Shown here one piece after another: positions 1 through 8,973 of a stretch of DNA of 40,366 nucleotides. Source of the stretch: Candidatus Eisenbacteria bacterium (GTDB lineage: Bacteria; Eisenbacteria; RBG-16-71-46; SZUA-252); assembly GCA_005893275.1 (NCBI GenBank), contig VBOW01000039.1:1-40366 (forward strand), given 5' to 3'. The stretch's first letter is position 1. Every line of letters begins with the position of its first letter. A program made the translations under genes and the position numbers. Under the pieces are notes generated by a model. The model ran no database searches, had not been told where the DNA came from, and saw only the letters and a program-made list of their open reading frames with translations.

Positions 1-570
1 CGGAAAGGAACCGAGCGAGTCGGAGAAAATCTCCACCACGACCTGATCCTCTTCGATGCTCGAGCGGTGCCAGGACGTGGGGCGGACGAGCACGTCATTC
101 CCGGGCCGGACGACGTTGCCCAAACTGTCGTACTGCGCGCGGCAATCCACCAGAAGGTTCCCCAGATCGTCGAGAATATCCACCGAATCGTTGACCACGG
201 GACGTTCGAGCACGCTGGCGGAAATATCGGGCCACTGGAGGAGGAGGTAGAAGGCCGCAGGGGCGCCGAAACGATCGGAAGTCCAAAGGCTCCGGACGGC
301 GAGATAGAAATCGCCCGCGCCGCCTTCCCCGTGCATGAGCACGAAGGTCGGCGCGCCGCATATGTTCCATTCGATCGGAGTCGGGCGGCCGTCCACGAGA
401 AGCTCGCGCGCCTCCTGTTGGGCCGACGTGAGGTACTGCTCGGGGGCGGGTACCGCGGTAATCGACTGGGGGAGCCCCGGCTGGGTGGCCGTCTTCGTGC
501 CGCAAGAGATGGCGAACCAAGGCAGGATGGCAAAAAGAATCCCAGCACGAATCGCGCTGCGTCGGGGCAT
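1..570 (-). CDS. Putative lipoprotein, C-terminus cut off by window edge
   Basis: The frame is open from an ATG at 570 to the window edge, giving 190 codons without a stop. The start MPRRSAIRAGILFAILPWF is a typical lipoprotein signal peptide, with a lipobox ending at Cys23 (A-I-S-C), so the product is probably exported and lipid-anchored. An AGGAA ribosome binding site lies about 6 nt before the ATG, and a sigma70-like promoter lies about 45 nt upstream. The rest is a soluble domain I do not recognise; it contains a WNICGAPTF stretch and many acidic residues. It lies downstream of the GH57 branching enzyme gene but probably has its own promoter. Function unknown. Confidence 0.75.
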   Translation of the reverse strand, partial: MPRRSAIRAGILFAILPWFAISCGTKTATQPGLPQSITAVPAPEQYLTSAQQEARELLVDGRPTPIEWNICGAPTFVLMHGEGGAGDFYLAVRSLWTSDRFGAPAAFYLLLQWPDISASVLERPVVNDSVDILDDLGNLLVDCRAQYDSLGNVVRPGNDVLVRPTSWHRSSIEEDQVVVEIFSDSLGSFP

Positions 571-614
571 ATGTATTCCTCGGATCAAGCGGACCTTAGG
601 GGGGAACGATCCGT

Positions 615-644
615 AGCCTACGTTTCGATAACGAGCACTGTCAA
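615..644 (-). promoter_or_regulatory. Sigma70-like promoter for the lipoprotein gene
   Basis: Read on the minus strand, a perfect TTGACA (644-639) is followed by an 18-nt spacer and TAGGCT (620-615). Transcription would start near 608, leaving a leader of roughly 38 nt with an AGGAA site before the ATG at 570. The -35 box includes the TGA stop codon of the upstream GH57 gene (643-641). Prediction by motif only. Confidence 0.5.
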
Positions 645-2224
645 GCGAAAAGCCCTGGATCGAGCCCCGGGAAGATTGGATCAAGCTCTTCCAGCTCCGC
701 CAGTTCGGCCGGGTCGATCCGATTCGCCTTGAGGCCGCCCGCGAGGCGCTCGAACCGCGACAGGTGAAGCTCGGTCCGTCGAACGGCGTAGGGAACCAAC
801 GTGCCGGTCCGCATGATGAAGGCCCAGTCGCTCGCCTGCGCGAGCAAGAGCTCCCGGCCCGCTTGGACCAGCGCCCGCCTCACCAGAGAATCCCCCCGAT
901 CCCCCGCCCGCGCCAACGACTGCATCGTTTCGGCGGCATGGTTCAGGTGGCGGTAGATCCAGTCGTTCGAAGGGTCGAGCCATACCGCCGAGTACCCTCC
1001 TTCTCCCCAGCTCGAGGGGTGGAGCCGGCCCTCGGTCGCGCGCGGAAGGGCTCCCACCGCCTCCATCGGATCCACCGCTTGGATCTTGGAAGCCGCTCCG
1101 GCCGCTTCGTCCAGCACGTGCCCCAGCCACTCGGGCCCCTCGTACCACCAATGCCCCATCAGCTCCGCGTCGTACGGCGCGAGGAGGAGCGCGGGCTGTC
1201 CGATCCCGTCCGCGACCGCCTGGGCCTGGACGGAGCGCTCGCGCACGAAGTGAGCCGCGTGCTCGCGGGCGCGCGCCCTGGCGCGCCCCGGCTCGTAAGG
1301 CTCGCGATGGTCGCTCCGTCGATCGGTGATGCGGTAATACTTGAGACCAAGGTGCGTCCGCGTTCCGCCCGAGGGCAGGAACTCGCGGACCTCCTCCATC
1401 GGAAGGTCGAACCCCTGGTCGCGATAGTACTCGCGGTAGGACGCATCCCCTGGATAACCCTCGGTCGCGCTCCACACCTGCCTGGAGGAATCGGCGTCCC
1501 GCCCAAGCGCCAGTACACGGGCCTCGGTGCGAAACGGAGCGTAGGTGCCGGGAAGCGGGCGCGGGCAGGCGTGAAGGATCCCGTGCGTGTCCACGACGAA
1601 GAAGCGGATCCCGAACTCCGCGAGCACCGATTCCACGCCGGGCGAGTACCCGCACTCGGGAAGCCAGATTCCTTCGGGCCGGCGCCCGAGATGGCGCTCG
1701 AATTCCCGCACCGCCGCGCCGATCTGGGCGCGCCACGACGGCGCGCCGAGGCTCATGAGCGGCAGGAATCCGTGGGTCGCGCCGCACGTGATGAGCCGGA
1801 CGGCCCCTGCATCGAAGAGCGCGCGGAACGCCGAGATGACGTCCCGCCGGTATCGCTCCTCGAACTGGCTCAGCCCGGCGCGGAAGCGATCCCGGTAGTG
1901 GATCGCGAGCGCATGAAACCGAGGATCGTGGCGGGTCCGGGCGACTTCCCGCTCCGCGAGCTCGAGAAGGCGGCCGAGGCGAAAGGCGTAGCGCTTGCGA
2001 AGGAGCGGGTCCTCGAACATCGCGAGGAGCGTCGGGGAGAGCGAAATCGTGATTCGGCCGCGCGCCCCGCGTTGCGCGCGCTCCTCGAGCATGGCGAGAA
2101 GCGGAAGATAGGTTTCGGTGAGCGCCTCGAAGAGCCACCGCTCTTCCAGGGAGTCCTCGAATTCCGGATGGCGCACGTAGGGGAGATGCGCGTGAAGAAG
2201 AATGCACAGGTAACCCCGTGTCAT
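641..2224 (-). CDS. GH57 1,4-alpha-glucan branching enzyme
   Basis: 527 residues, the usual size of GH57 branching enzymes of the Thermococcus TK1436 type. These enzymes cut an alpha-1,4-glucan and rejoin the piece by an alpha-1,6 bond during glycogen synthesis, in the cytoplasm. The family motifs are visible: HAHLPYVRHPE near the N-terminus, the catalytic glutamate in WLPECGY (Glu190), VVDTHG, and the catalytic aspartate in APYDAELMGHWW (Asp352). The C-terminal helical domain contains the SNDWIYRHLNHA segment typical of this subgroup. There is no signal peptide. It lies 13 nt after the DUF4912 gene, a common partner of GH57 enzymes. The ribosome binding site is weak, so translation probably depends on coupling. 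GH57 assignment is firm; branching rather than amylase activity is likely. Confidence 0.88.
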   Translation of the reverse strand: MTRGYLCILLHAHLPYVRHPEFEDSLEERWLFEALTETYLPLLAMLEERAQRGARGRITISLSPTLLAMFEDPLLRKRYAFRLGRLLELAEREVARTRHDPRFHALAIHYRDRFRAGLSQFEERYRRDVISAFRALFDAGAVRLITCGATHGFLPLMSLGAPSWRAQIGAAVREFERHLGRRPEGIWLPECGYSPGVESVLAEFGIRFFVVDTHGILHACPRPLPGTYAPFRTEARVLALGRDADSSRQVWSATEGYPGDASYREYYRDQGFDLPMEEVREFLPSGGTRTHLGLKYYRITDRRSDHREPYEPGRARARAREHAAHFVRERSVQAQAVADGIGQPALLLAPYDAELMGHWWYEGPEWLGHVLDEAAGAASKIQAVDPMEAVGALPRATEGRLHPSSWGEGGYSAVWLDPSNDWIYRHLNHAAETMQSLARAGDRGDSLVRRALVQAGRELLLAQASDWAFIMRTGTLVPYAVRRTELHLSRFERLAGGLKANRIDPAELAELEELDPIFPGLDPGLFA

Positions 2225-2237
2225 CGAGCGACCCCGA

Positions 2238-2801
2238 TCAGGGACGAGGCTTTCCGGGAGGCGGAGGCGCGAGATAGCGGGCGGCGGAGCTCGGACCGCC
2301 GCCGGGACCGCCCTCCGCGCGCGAGCGCTCGAGGAGCCAGGCCCGCGCCTCGGGCGTCAAGCTCCACTCCCCCTCTTCGGCGCACGGGCCGTCCGGGGGG
2401 ACCGGAACCCACGAGGAGCGAAGCAGCACCTCGAAGGCATCGTGGAGGGCGAGACCCAAGAGAGCGCGGCATTGCCCGCCGGCCCGCGGCAGCTTCACAT
2501 ACCAGCGCTCTCCGCCCAGCGCATCGGGAAGCTCCACGCTCGTCAAGACCGCGCCAGGCGCTCGCTCCTGCTCACGGCGTTCGATCCGAATTTGATACCG
2601 CAGCGGGCTCTTGTGGTCCCGCGCGATTCCCTGCGCCCGGGCGTGGAGCCCGGCGGTCAGCTCCCAGACCGCGAGGACAGAGCGGGGATCACGGACGAGG
2701 AGGTAGAGGCGGTCCTCCCCGTAACGGCGGCCGCGGAGCGTCGAGAGAGGCGGCCCCCCGACCGCGGGCTGTGCGGGAGCGAGACGGTCGAAGGAGCTCA
2801 T
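2238..2801 (-). CDS. DUF4912 domain protein
   Basis: 187 residues. It matches the DUF4912 pattern: an LYLLVRDPRSVLAVWEL segment at about residues 31-47, then a Tyr-Gln-Ile-Arg strand, a WYVKLP segment and a short proline-rich end. Proteins of this family are small, cytosolic and of unknown function, and they often lie beside GH57 glycosidases and glycogen genes, as here. The fold resembles a carbohydrate-binding or immunoglobulin-like module, which is inference. The gene lies 18 nt after the metzincin-like gene and 13 nt before the branching enzyme, so it probably shares their transcript. Confidence 0.75.
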   Translation of the reverse strand: MSSFDRLAPAQPAVGGPPLSTLRGRRYGEDRLYLLVRDPRSVLAVWELTAGLHARAQGIARDHKSPLRYQIRIERREQERAPGAVLTSVELPDALGGERWYVKLPRAGGQCRALLGLALHDAFEVLLRSSWVPVPPDGPCAEEGEWSLTPEARAWLLERSRAEGGPGGGPSSAARYLAPPPPGKPRP

Positions 2802-2819
2802 GAAAGGCGCAAACCCCGG

Positions 2820-4790
2820 TTAGCGTGAAATCACGAGGCGGCGGTTCAGCGTGGCGCCGCCCACTTCGATCGAAACAAAATATAGGCCGCTGGGCAGCGC
2901 CGCGCCACCGGCAACTCGGCCCTCCCAGCGCCAGTCGGCCGTGCCCGACGAGGGTATCTCGATGCGCCACCGCGCCAGCTCACGCCCGCGAACGTCGTGG
3001 ATACGGCCCCACCCTCTGCTCCCCGGGGGCGCCGCGAGCGTGAAGCGCACCGGCCCGGGGCTCGGCGTTGGGCCGAGACGAAGCGAGAGCCCGCGCGACG
3101 CCGACGCTCCCCCGCCCGCCCCCGCCGGGGTCGACGGCGCCCGAAGCGAAACGAAGGTGACGGGGTTTTCCGCGCTTCTCAAGCCGTTCGAATTCCAGGC
3201 TTCCCACTCCACGGAATAGTCGCCCGGTGGGAGCGCGGGAAGAGTCACGGTGACCGATTCGCGGCCCGAATCGAAAGCGCCGTCCAGGGGCGCAGCCCGG
3301 CCGGGAGGGCCGCCGTCCACGCGGTAGATCACAGAATCGATGCTCGCGATCGAGATCGTGTCGCCCGCGAAGTAATGGTACGGGTTCTGATTGGGGAGCG
3401 CGAGCTCGAGCGCCCGGCCGCGCAGCGTGATCGGCGAGCCGGCCACCGCGCGGTATTGGTCGGAATCGGGAAAAACGGCGGGGCGGGTTTCGATGAGATC
3501 GGGGACCCCGTTCCCGTCCCGGTCCGCCCAGCCGATCTGCCGCTGCGTGAAATCGCAGAGGCTGTCCGGCTGATTCGCGTACATGAGGCAGCCCCGCCGG
3601 TAGCCGCAGTAGCCGGGCGCCGGCACCACGGAATTGGAGTTGGGCTGGTTCAAATATCCGGTCGTGAGCTGGCACGACCACCACCCGTTCGAAGGAAAGT
3701 GCTCGTCCAGGGCCCAGAAGATGTGGGCCATCTCGTGTTCGATGTAGTAGTCGAGGGGCGCGCTCCTCGTGTTCAGATTGTTGACGGGAGTGACGAAGAA
3801 CGGCCCGCCGAGGCGCGCGTGGGAAATGAACCCGTCCGCGAAGGCTCCGTCCGGATCGGTGTCGTTCTGCACGGCGAAGATCAGCGCGCCCCACTGGGCG
3901 CCGAGCCGCGACCGCGCCGCGTTCGCAACGTCGTACTCGAGGGTCACGGCGTCGCTCCGGTAACCGGTGAATCCGGTCAGCACGTCCTGGATCCAGTTGT
4001 CCTCTTCGGCGACCGTGCGGTCGATCGGCTCGTAGCGGGTGGCGAGTCCGGTGTGCACCTCGATCGCGAAGCTGAGCGCGATCTGTCGCTGCGCGGCGAA
4101 GACGCTCCACTTCGCGAGCCCCCGCACGGCGGAGCGAACGACCGAGTCTCGGAGCGCGGGGGTCCAGTCATACCGGTTGGGATCGGTCGTGCCGTCGCTC
4201 TCCGGGAAAAGAATCGAGACCGCGACCCTGCCGATCATGAACTCGCTCGTGTCGGTCCAACGCGCCCCGAAAGGGAGACCCTGGAGCCCCGCCGCCCGAG
4301 GAGCTCTGGCGCGAAGCGCGGCCGATACCCGCGAGGCCGGAGAAACCGGAGGGAGCGCATCCTCCCTCCCCTGGAAAGGATCGGGATCCATGCCGCCCGG
4401 AGCCTGGATGAGCTGCTCCGGAGCGCCCGAGGGCCCGGTCATCGCCCGCAGCGACGCCGCGCGTTCCCCATCCTGGAACGAGAACCCCGCGGGCAGGAAC
4501 GCCCGGCCGGGCCCCTCGCGGCGCACGTAGTACGCGTGAGGGGGCAGGGCGACCGCGACGTCGAACCCCGCCCGTTCGAGCCGATCGAGGGCCGCGGCGG
4601 GATCGCTCGTGCTTTCGTTCCAAACCAGGCGGAGTCCTGGCGGCTCGGGCGAGGAAGCGAGCGAGGAGGCCGCATCCCATCCCTGGGCTTCGGCCGCGCG
4701 CGCCGGCCCCGTCAGGGATCCGCCGGCGAGCGCCCCCAGAAGCACGGCGGCGATGGCGTGCCTAACGCAGCCGCACGAGACGCACCGCAT
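2820..4790 (-). CDS. Secreted metzincin-like zinc metallopeptidase with C-terminal sorting-type domain
   Basis: 656 residues from the ATG at 4790. I chose this start because a strong GGGAGGGGAG site precedes it and a signal peptide follows (MRCVSCGCVRHAIAAVLLGAL, ending near PARAAEA); the frame stays open to 4907 but that extension has no such signal. A zinc-site motif HEMAH lies at about residues 352-356, followed by more histidines (DEHF) and a Met-turn-like CLMYANQ about 45 residues later, which suggests a metzincin-type fold. The spacing to a third ligand is not canonical (His after HExxH plus seven residues). The last 90 residues form a beta-sandwich domain of the FlgD-like/type IX-sorting style (LRLGPTPSPGPVRF, LPSGLYFVSI). 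The gene overlaps the repeat-protein gene by 29 nt. Substrate unknown. Confidence 0.72.
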   Translation of the reverse strand: MRCVSCGCVRHAIAAVLLGALAGGSLTGPARAAEAQGWDAASSLASSPEPPGLRLVWNESTSDPAAALDRLERAGFDVAVALPPHAYYVRREGPGRAFLPAGFSFQDGERAASLRAMTGPSGAPEQLIQAPGGMDPDPFQGREDALPPVSPASRVSAALRARAPRAAGLQGLPFGARWTDTSEFMIGRVAVSILFPESDGTTDPNRYDWTPALRDSVVRSAVRGLAKWSVFAAQRQIALSFAIEVHTGLATRYEPIDRTVAEEDNWIQDVLTGFTGYRSDAVTLEYDVANAARSRLGAQWGALIFAVQNDTDPDGAFADGFISHARLGGPFFVTPVNNLNTRSAPLDYYIEHEMAHIFWALDEHFPSNGWWSCQLTTGYLNQPNSNSVVPAPGYCGYRRGCLMYANQPDSLCDFTQRQIGWADRDGNGVPDLIETRPAVFPDSDQYRAVAGSPITLRGRALELALPNQNPYHYFAGDTISIASIDSVIYRVDGGPPGRAAPLDGAFDSGRESVTVTLPALPPGDYSVEWEAWNSNGLRSAENPVTFVSLRAPSTPAGAGGGASASRGLSLRLGPTPSPGPVRFTLAAPPGSRGWGRIHDVRGRELARWRIEIPSSGTADWRWEGRVAGGAALPSGLYFVSIEVGGATLNRRLVISR

Positions 4791-7548
4791 GGCGCTCCCC
4801 TCCCGATTCCGCGATGAACCAATAGACGCCGCTCGCGACCCCGCGCCCCCGTGAATCCAAACCGCTCCAGCGCAGGAGGATTCTCCCGCCGGGAGCGTCT
4901 CCATCATACAGCCGGGTGACGAGGGCGCCGCGCGCGTCGAATACCAGAACCCGGACCCGCGCCCCCCCCGGCGAGACGGGCACCTCCACCGGGATGCTGA
5001 GCCCTCCCGAAAATGGATTCGGCCTCGCCGGCCCGACCCGCATCCTGCTCGGAGGCGCCGGAGGCGGCTCGGGCGTAGGCCCGGGGAGACTGTCGACCGA
5101 GGTCGGCGCCAATCCGATCACCCGCGCGAGGATGTCCGAGCCGCTCGAAGCCGAGCGCGTATCCGCCCAGACGAAGATCGCGTGCCCCGCGGCATCCATT
5201 CCGGCCGCCGGATCGAGCTGATCCCCTTGGCCGGGATCCTCGTCGACACGAACCGAACCGGTGATCGGATTCACGCCGCCCTGGAGCACGCGCATCCAAA
5301 TGCTCCAGTTTCCGTCCCGCTTCTCCTGCCACGTCACCACGGATCGTGAATCGAGGGCGACGATGGCGGGCTGAGTCCGCGCGCCCGAATAGGCGGGGTC
5401 CCCGATCTCCAGCACCGGACCGAGGGGTACAAGACCCGACGTCAACGCCAGTTGGTATACGGCTCCCAGCCCGGATGCGCCCAGCCCTTGCCAGACGATT
5501 TCCAGGTGCCCGTCGGTGGACACCGCGAGCCTCGGATCCTGCTTGGGGCCCGGCAACCCCGACCCCACCTCGACCGGGACCCGGTCCGAATCGAGGAAGG
5601 AATCGAGATGCGCGATCCAAAGCCTCTGGTCCGCCGACGCGCCTTCCGCGTAGAGGAGCCAATAGCCCCCCCCGAGCTCATCGGAAGCGAGGTCGAGATC
5701 GAAAGGCGGATCGGCGGGTTCCACGGGGAGCAGCGCATGGTTCTCCCCGAGACGCGCCCCCGTCGGGGAAATCCGCTGACCGTAGATTTTCGGGGCCGCC
5801 TCCCGCGAGTCGATCCAGGCAACCGCGAACTCGCCGGCGCGGGTCGCGATCACGGGGTTGGCCTGCGAGCTTTGAAGAGAGTCGCTGATCCAAAAGGTCG
5901 CGGTGGGGCCGTTCCCCGGCGCCGAGAAGAGGAAGCCCCGAATCTCCCCCGCGTCCGAGTCCCGCGTCACCTGGGCCGCGGCGAGGGCCGAGCCGCCCGA
6001 AGACACCGCGGCGTTGCTCGCGACCGGGCGAGTGACTCCCGTGTCGTTATAGAGGAGGACATTCGTGCCCTGGCGTCCGCCGTCTGCGTCCACCCATTGT
6101 CCGAAGAGGTCGTTCGATCCGTTTCGCCGGTCGATCCACGTGAGAAAGTATCGTCCGAAGCCACGACCCAAGCGGGGACGCCACTGGTCGTTCGAGGCGG
6201 CGTCGTCGTTCAGCTGCGTGTCGAAGCCGCGCCTTAAGCCGCTCGGGAGGTAGGAAATGGCGTAGATATCGGGGGCGCCGTTCCGGGAGTCCTCCCATGC
6301 CGCGAGGAACGCATCCCGGCCGTCCCAGACGGCGCTCGGGGTCCCTTGTCTTCCGGGCGTGCTCGCATTGACGCGGAAATTGACGCCCGGCGCCGAGCTG
6401 TCGTACGGGACGCGGGCCGACTCGACGTTGGAATCGAGACCGAACGCATCGCGCAGATCCTCCCAGAACAGGTACGCTCCGTCCGGGCCAGCCGCCCCCC
6501 GGACGTTCTTCTGATCCCGCCCGAGCGGGTCGTCGTTGACGCGCACGTTCGTTCCAATGAGCGATCGATCGGAACCGAATCGCTGAGCGTACACATCGCC
6601 CGGGTCGGTCGATGTACCGAGCCTTCGATCGATCCACGCGACGACGAACCCCTGGGTCGGATCCGCGACCACGGCCGGAGACGCGTCCTGTTGGTTGGTG
6701 CTCGTGGAATTGATCTTGAAATTCCCTCCGATCAGGCTTCCCGCGGAATCGATCCATTGCCCGTAGATATCGAAGGTCGCTCCGAAAACGGTCCCGCCCT
6801 CCCTTCCGTCCAGCCAGACCACCAGGGTCAGGCCGCTCCTGTTGGTGGCGATTGCCGGCTCGCCCTGAAAGCTCCCACCCCCCGGCACCGGATCGGGCGA
6901 GATGATGAAGTTGGGCCCGAGGGGCGCGCCGTTCACGTTTCGGTAGGAACCGTAGATGTCCGACTGTCCCGTTCGTTGATCTCCCCAGACGATGAGATAT
7001 CGATCCGAGCCCACCGCGGCGATTCGAGGGTTTCTCTGCTCGTTGAAGCCGGCGTCGTCGTTGATCCGGAGATTGGGCGTGGTTCTGAATCCCAGCGAGT
7101 CCATCGCGGTCCCGAAGACGTCCTGGTTCCCCGCGCGGCTGTCCTCCCAGACGCAGAAAATCGTTCCCGACGGGCTCGAGGCGATGTCGGGCAAACCCTG
7201 CAACGCGCCGGCAACGTCGTCATTGATCCGACGATTCACGGTGGAGCCCAACGCCTGCGGATCGCGGATGGTCATGGCGTAGATGTCATAGTCGGCGAAG
7301 GCGGTGCCGTTTCGCCCGTCGGACCATACAATCACGAGCGCTCCCGTCGCGCCGAGCGCGAGCCGAGGCCCAAATTGGGCCCGGGGCAGCCGATCATCGT
7401 TGATCAGCAGCTCGTCTTGAGCCCGGGCCGGAAGCGGGGCGAGGGTGGAGGAAACGAGGAGGAGTACGGCGACGGCGCCTATGCGCCTCATGCGTCGGAA
7501 CAAGTAGGGTCTCGAGAGTGACGCGCCGCGGCCGGGCTGGGACGCCAA
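4762..7548 (-). CDS. Large secreted repeat protein (INDD / W-x-D-x-R repeats) with C-terminal sorting-type domain
   Basis: 928 residues if translation starts at TTG 7548, which has a good GGAAGGAAAG site 7 nt upstream; an ATG at 7491 (MRRIGAVAVLLL) is the alternative but has no clear site. Either way a signal peptide ends near LPARAQDEL. The body consists of about a dozen imperfect repeats of roughly 60 residues. Each has a VVW.D.R.G core, a D-I-Y-G-Q strand, a G..LG turn and an [IV]NDD...Q..P.IA segment. This pattern suggests one or two beta-propellers on the cell surface or outside the cell. A proline-rich linker (PTPEPPPAPP) leads to a C-terminal domain beginning VGPARPNPFSGG and ending SGVYWFIAESGG, the style used for FlgD-like or type IX-sorted proteins. 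Binding target unknown. Confidence 0.72.
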   Translation of the reverse strand: MASQPGRGASLSRPYLFRRMRRIGAVAVLLLVSSTLAPLPARAQDELLINDDRLPRAQFGPRLALGATGALVIVWSDGRNGTAFADYDIYAMTIRDPQALGSTVNRRINDDVAGALQGLPDIASSPSGTIFCVWEDSRAGNQDVFGTAMDSLGFRTTPNLRINDDAGFNEQRNPRIAAVGSDRYLIVWGDQRTGQSDIYGSYRNVNGAPLGPNFIISPDPVPGGGSFQGEPAIATNRSGLTLVVWLDGREGGTVFGATFDIYGQWIDSAGSLIGGNFKINSTSTNQQDASPAVVADPTQGFVVAWIDRRLGTSTDPGDVYAQRFGSDRSLIGTNVRVNDDPLGRDQKNVRGAAGPDGAYLFWEDLRDAFGLDSNVESARVPYDSSAPGVNFRVNASTPGRQGTPSAVWDGRDAFLAAWEDSRNGAPDIYAISYLPSGLRRGFDTQLNDDAASNDQWRPRLGRGFGRYFLTWIDRRNGSNDLFGQWVDADGGRQGTNVLLYNDTGVTRPVASNAAVSSGGSALAAAQVTRDSDAGEIRGFLFSAPGNGPTATFWISDSLQSSQANPVIATRAGEFAVAWIDSREAAPKIYGQRISPTGARLGENHALLPVEPADPPFDLDLASDELGGGYWLLYAEGASADQRLWIAHLDSFLDSDRVPVEVGSGLPGPKQDPRLAVSTDGHLEIVWQGLGASGLGAVYQLALTSGLVPLGPVLEIGDPAYSGARTQPAIVALDSRSVVTWQEKRDGNWSIWMRVLQGGVNPITGSVRVDEDPGQGDQLDPAAGMDAAGHAIFVWADTRSASSGSDILARVIGLAPTSVDSLPGPTPEPPPAPPSRMRVGPARPNPFSGGLSIPVEVPVSPGGARVRVLVFDARGALVTRLYDGDAPGGRILLRWSGLDSRGRGVASGVYWFIAESGGERHAVRLVRLR

Positions 7549-7587
7549 GGATTCGCTTTCCTTCCGGCGCGATGCGAGGCGCGGCGC

Positions 7588-8973
7588 TCAGACTTGAAGC
7601 GCGGGGACCGTCACCTCGGGAAACGCGGCGAGCACGTCATACACTTCGCGCGCGATCGCCTGAAGCCGCTCCTTGCTTTTTGCCTCGAAGCGCGCCACGA
7701 GGACGGGCTGCGTGTTCGATGCCCGGATCAGGCCCCAACCGTCACCGAACTGGACCCTTACCCCATCCACGTCGATGACGTCGTACCGGGCCGCGAAGTG
7801 CTCGCGGACCGCATCTACAATACCAAATTTGCGCTCGTCCGTACAGTCCAGGCGCAGCTCCGGCGTCGATACGTAGCGCGACTGCGGCAGCTCGTCCACT
7901 CGCGCGGAGAGCCGCGCCCGCCCCGACGCCACGATGCGGAGCAGCCTCCCCGCCGCGTAGAGCGCGTCGTCGTACCCATAGAACTCGTCGGCGAAAAACA
8001 TGTGCCCCGACATCTCTCCCCCCAGAGGCGCTTTGGTCTCGCGCATCTTCGCTTTGATGAGCGAGTGCCCCGCCTTCCACATCACCGGCTCTCCCCCCTT
8101 CAGGCGCACCCACTCCACGAGACCCTGGGAGCATTTCACCTCGAAGATGATCGGGGCCCCGGGCCGTGAGGCGAGGACGTCCGCGGCGTACAGGCCGAGC
8201 AGCTGATCCCCGTAGAGAAGCCGCCCCTTCTCGTCCACCGCGCCGATGCGATCCGCGTCTCCGTCGAACCCGATCCCCAGATCGGCGCCGGTCTCCTGGA
8301 CCCGATCTTGTAACGAGCGCATCAACGACGGCACCGTGGGGTCGGGCAGATGATTTGGGAATCGGCCGTCCGGCTCCGCGAAGATCGCGTCGACCTCGCA
8401 TCCGACCGCGCGGAGAAACTCCGGCCCCAGGACGCTCGCGGCGCCGTTTCCCGGATCCACGACGACCCGGAGCGGCCGCTGAAGCGAAATGCGGGACGTG
8501 AGGCTGCGAAGGTATTCCTCATCCACGGAGACCTCTTCGACCGTTCCGCGCTTGGGAAGCACGCCGGCGGAATGGGCTCGGTCGCGCAGATCCTGAATCT
8601 CCAGGCCGTGCAGCGAGGAAATCCCGTCGGAGAGCTTGAGCCCGTTGTATTCGATCGGATTGTGGCTGCCGGTCACCATCACGCCGCCGTCCGCCTCGAG
8701 GTGGAGGATCGCAAAGTAGAGCGCCGGCGTGGGCACCTGTCCCACATCGATCACCCGCGCGCCCTGATCGCACAGCCCCTCGACCAGCGCGGCGCGGATT
8801 CGCGGCGAGGAGAGCCTCACATCGCGACCCACTGCGATCACCTTCTTGCCCGCGTCGCTCATCCTCTGCGCGAACGCGGCGCCGATGGACCGGACGACTT
8901 CGTCCGTCAGGTCGCGCTCGGCAACCCCGCGGATATCGTACTCGCGGAAAATCTGCGGATTGGCTGGGCTCAC
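7588..8973 (-). CDS. Phosphomannomutase/phosphoglucomutase
   Basis: 461 residues from a GTG at 8973. The start follows an AAGGAG site and forms a GTGA overlap with the prfB stop; the frame is open much further upstream, but that part lies inside prfB and is not conserved sequence. All alpha-D-phosphohexomutase motifs are present: phosphoserine loop VTGSHNP (Ser103), metal-binding FDGDADR, sugar-binding GGEMSGH and phosphate-binding RASNTQP. It interconverts the 1- and 6-phosphates of glucose or mannose in the cytoplasm. It would supply sugar-1-phosphate to nucleotidyltransferases such as the one at 22585-23565, and glucose-1-phosphate for the glycogen enzymes. Whether mannose or glucose is preferred cannot be read from sequence. 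Confidence 0.93.
   Translation of the reverse strand: MSPANPQIFREYDIRGVAERDLTDEVVRSIGAAFAQRMSDAGKKVIAVGRDVRLSSPRIRAALVEGLCDQGARVIDVGQVPTPALYFAILHLEADGGVMVTGSHNPIEYNGLKLSDGISSLHGLEIQDLRDRAHSAGVLPKRGTVEEVSVDEEYLRSLTSRISLQRPLRVVVDPGNGAASVLGPEFLRAVGCEVDAIFAEPDGRFPNHLPDPTVPSLMRSLQDRVQETGADLGIGFDGDADRIGAVDEKGRLLYGDQLLGLYAADVLASRPGAPIIFEVKCSQGLVEWVRLKGGEPVMWKAGHSLIKAKMRETKAPLGGEMSGHMFFADEFYGYDDALYAAGRLLRIVASGRARLSARVDELPQSRYVSTPELRLDCTDERKFGIVDAVREHFAARYDVIDVDGVRVQFGDGWGLIRASNTQPVLVARFEAKSKERLQAIAREVYDVLAAFPEVTVPALQV

Noticed and set aside
764-2803. Long forward-strand open frame (679 codons) opposite GH57 and DUF4912
   Set aside because: It is antisense to genes with clear family motifs, is rich in Arg, Pro and Gly, and shows no domain; GC-rich genes often leave open frames on the opposite strand.
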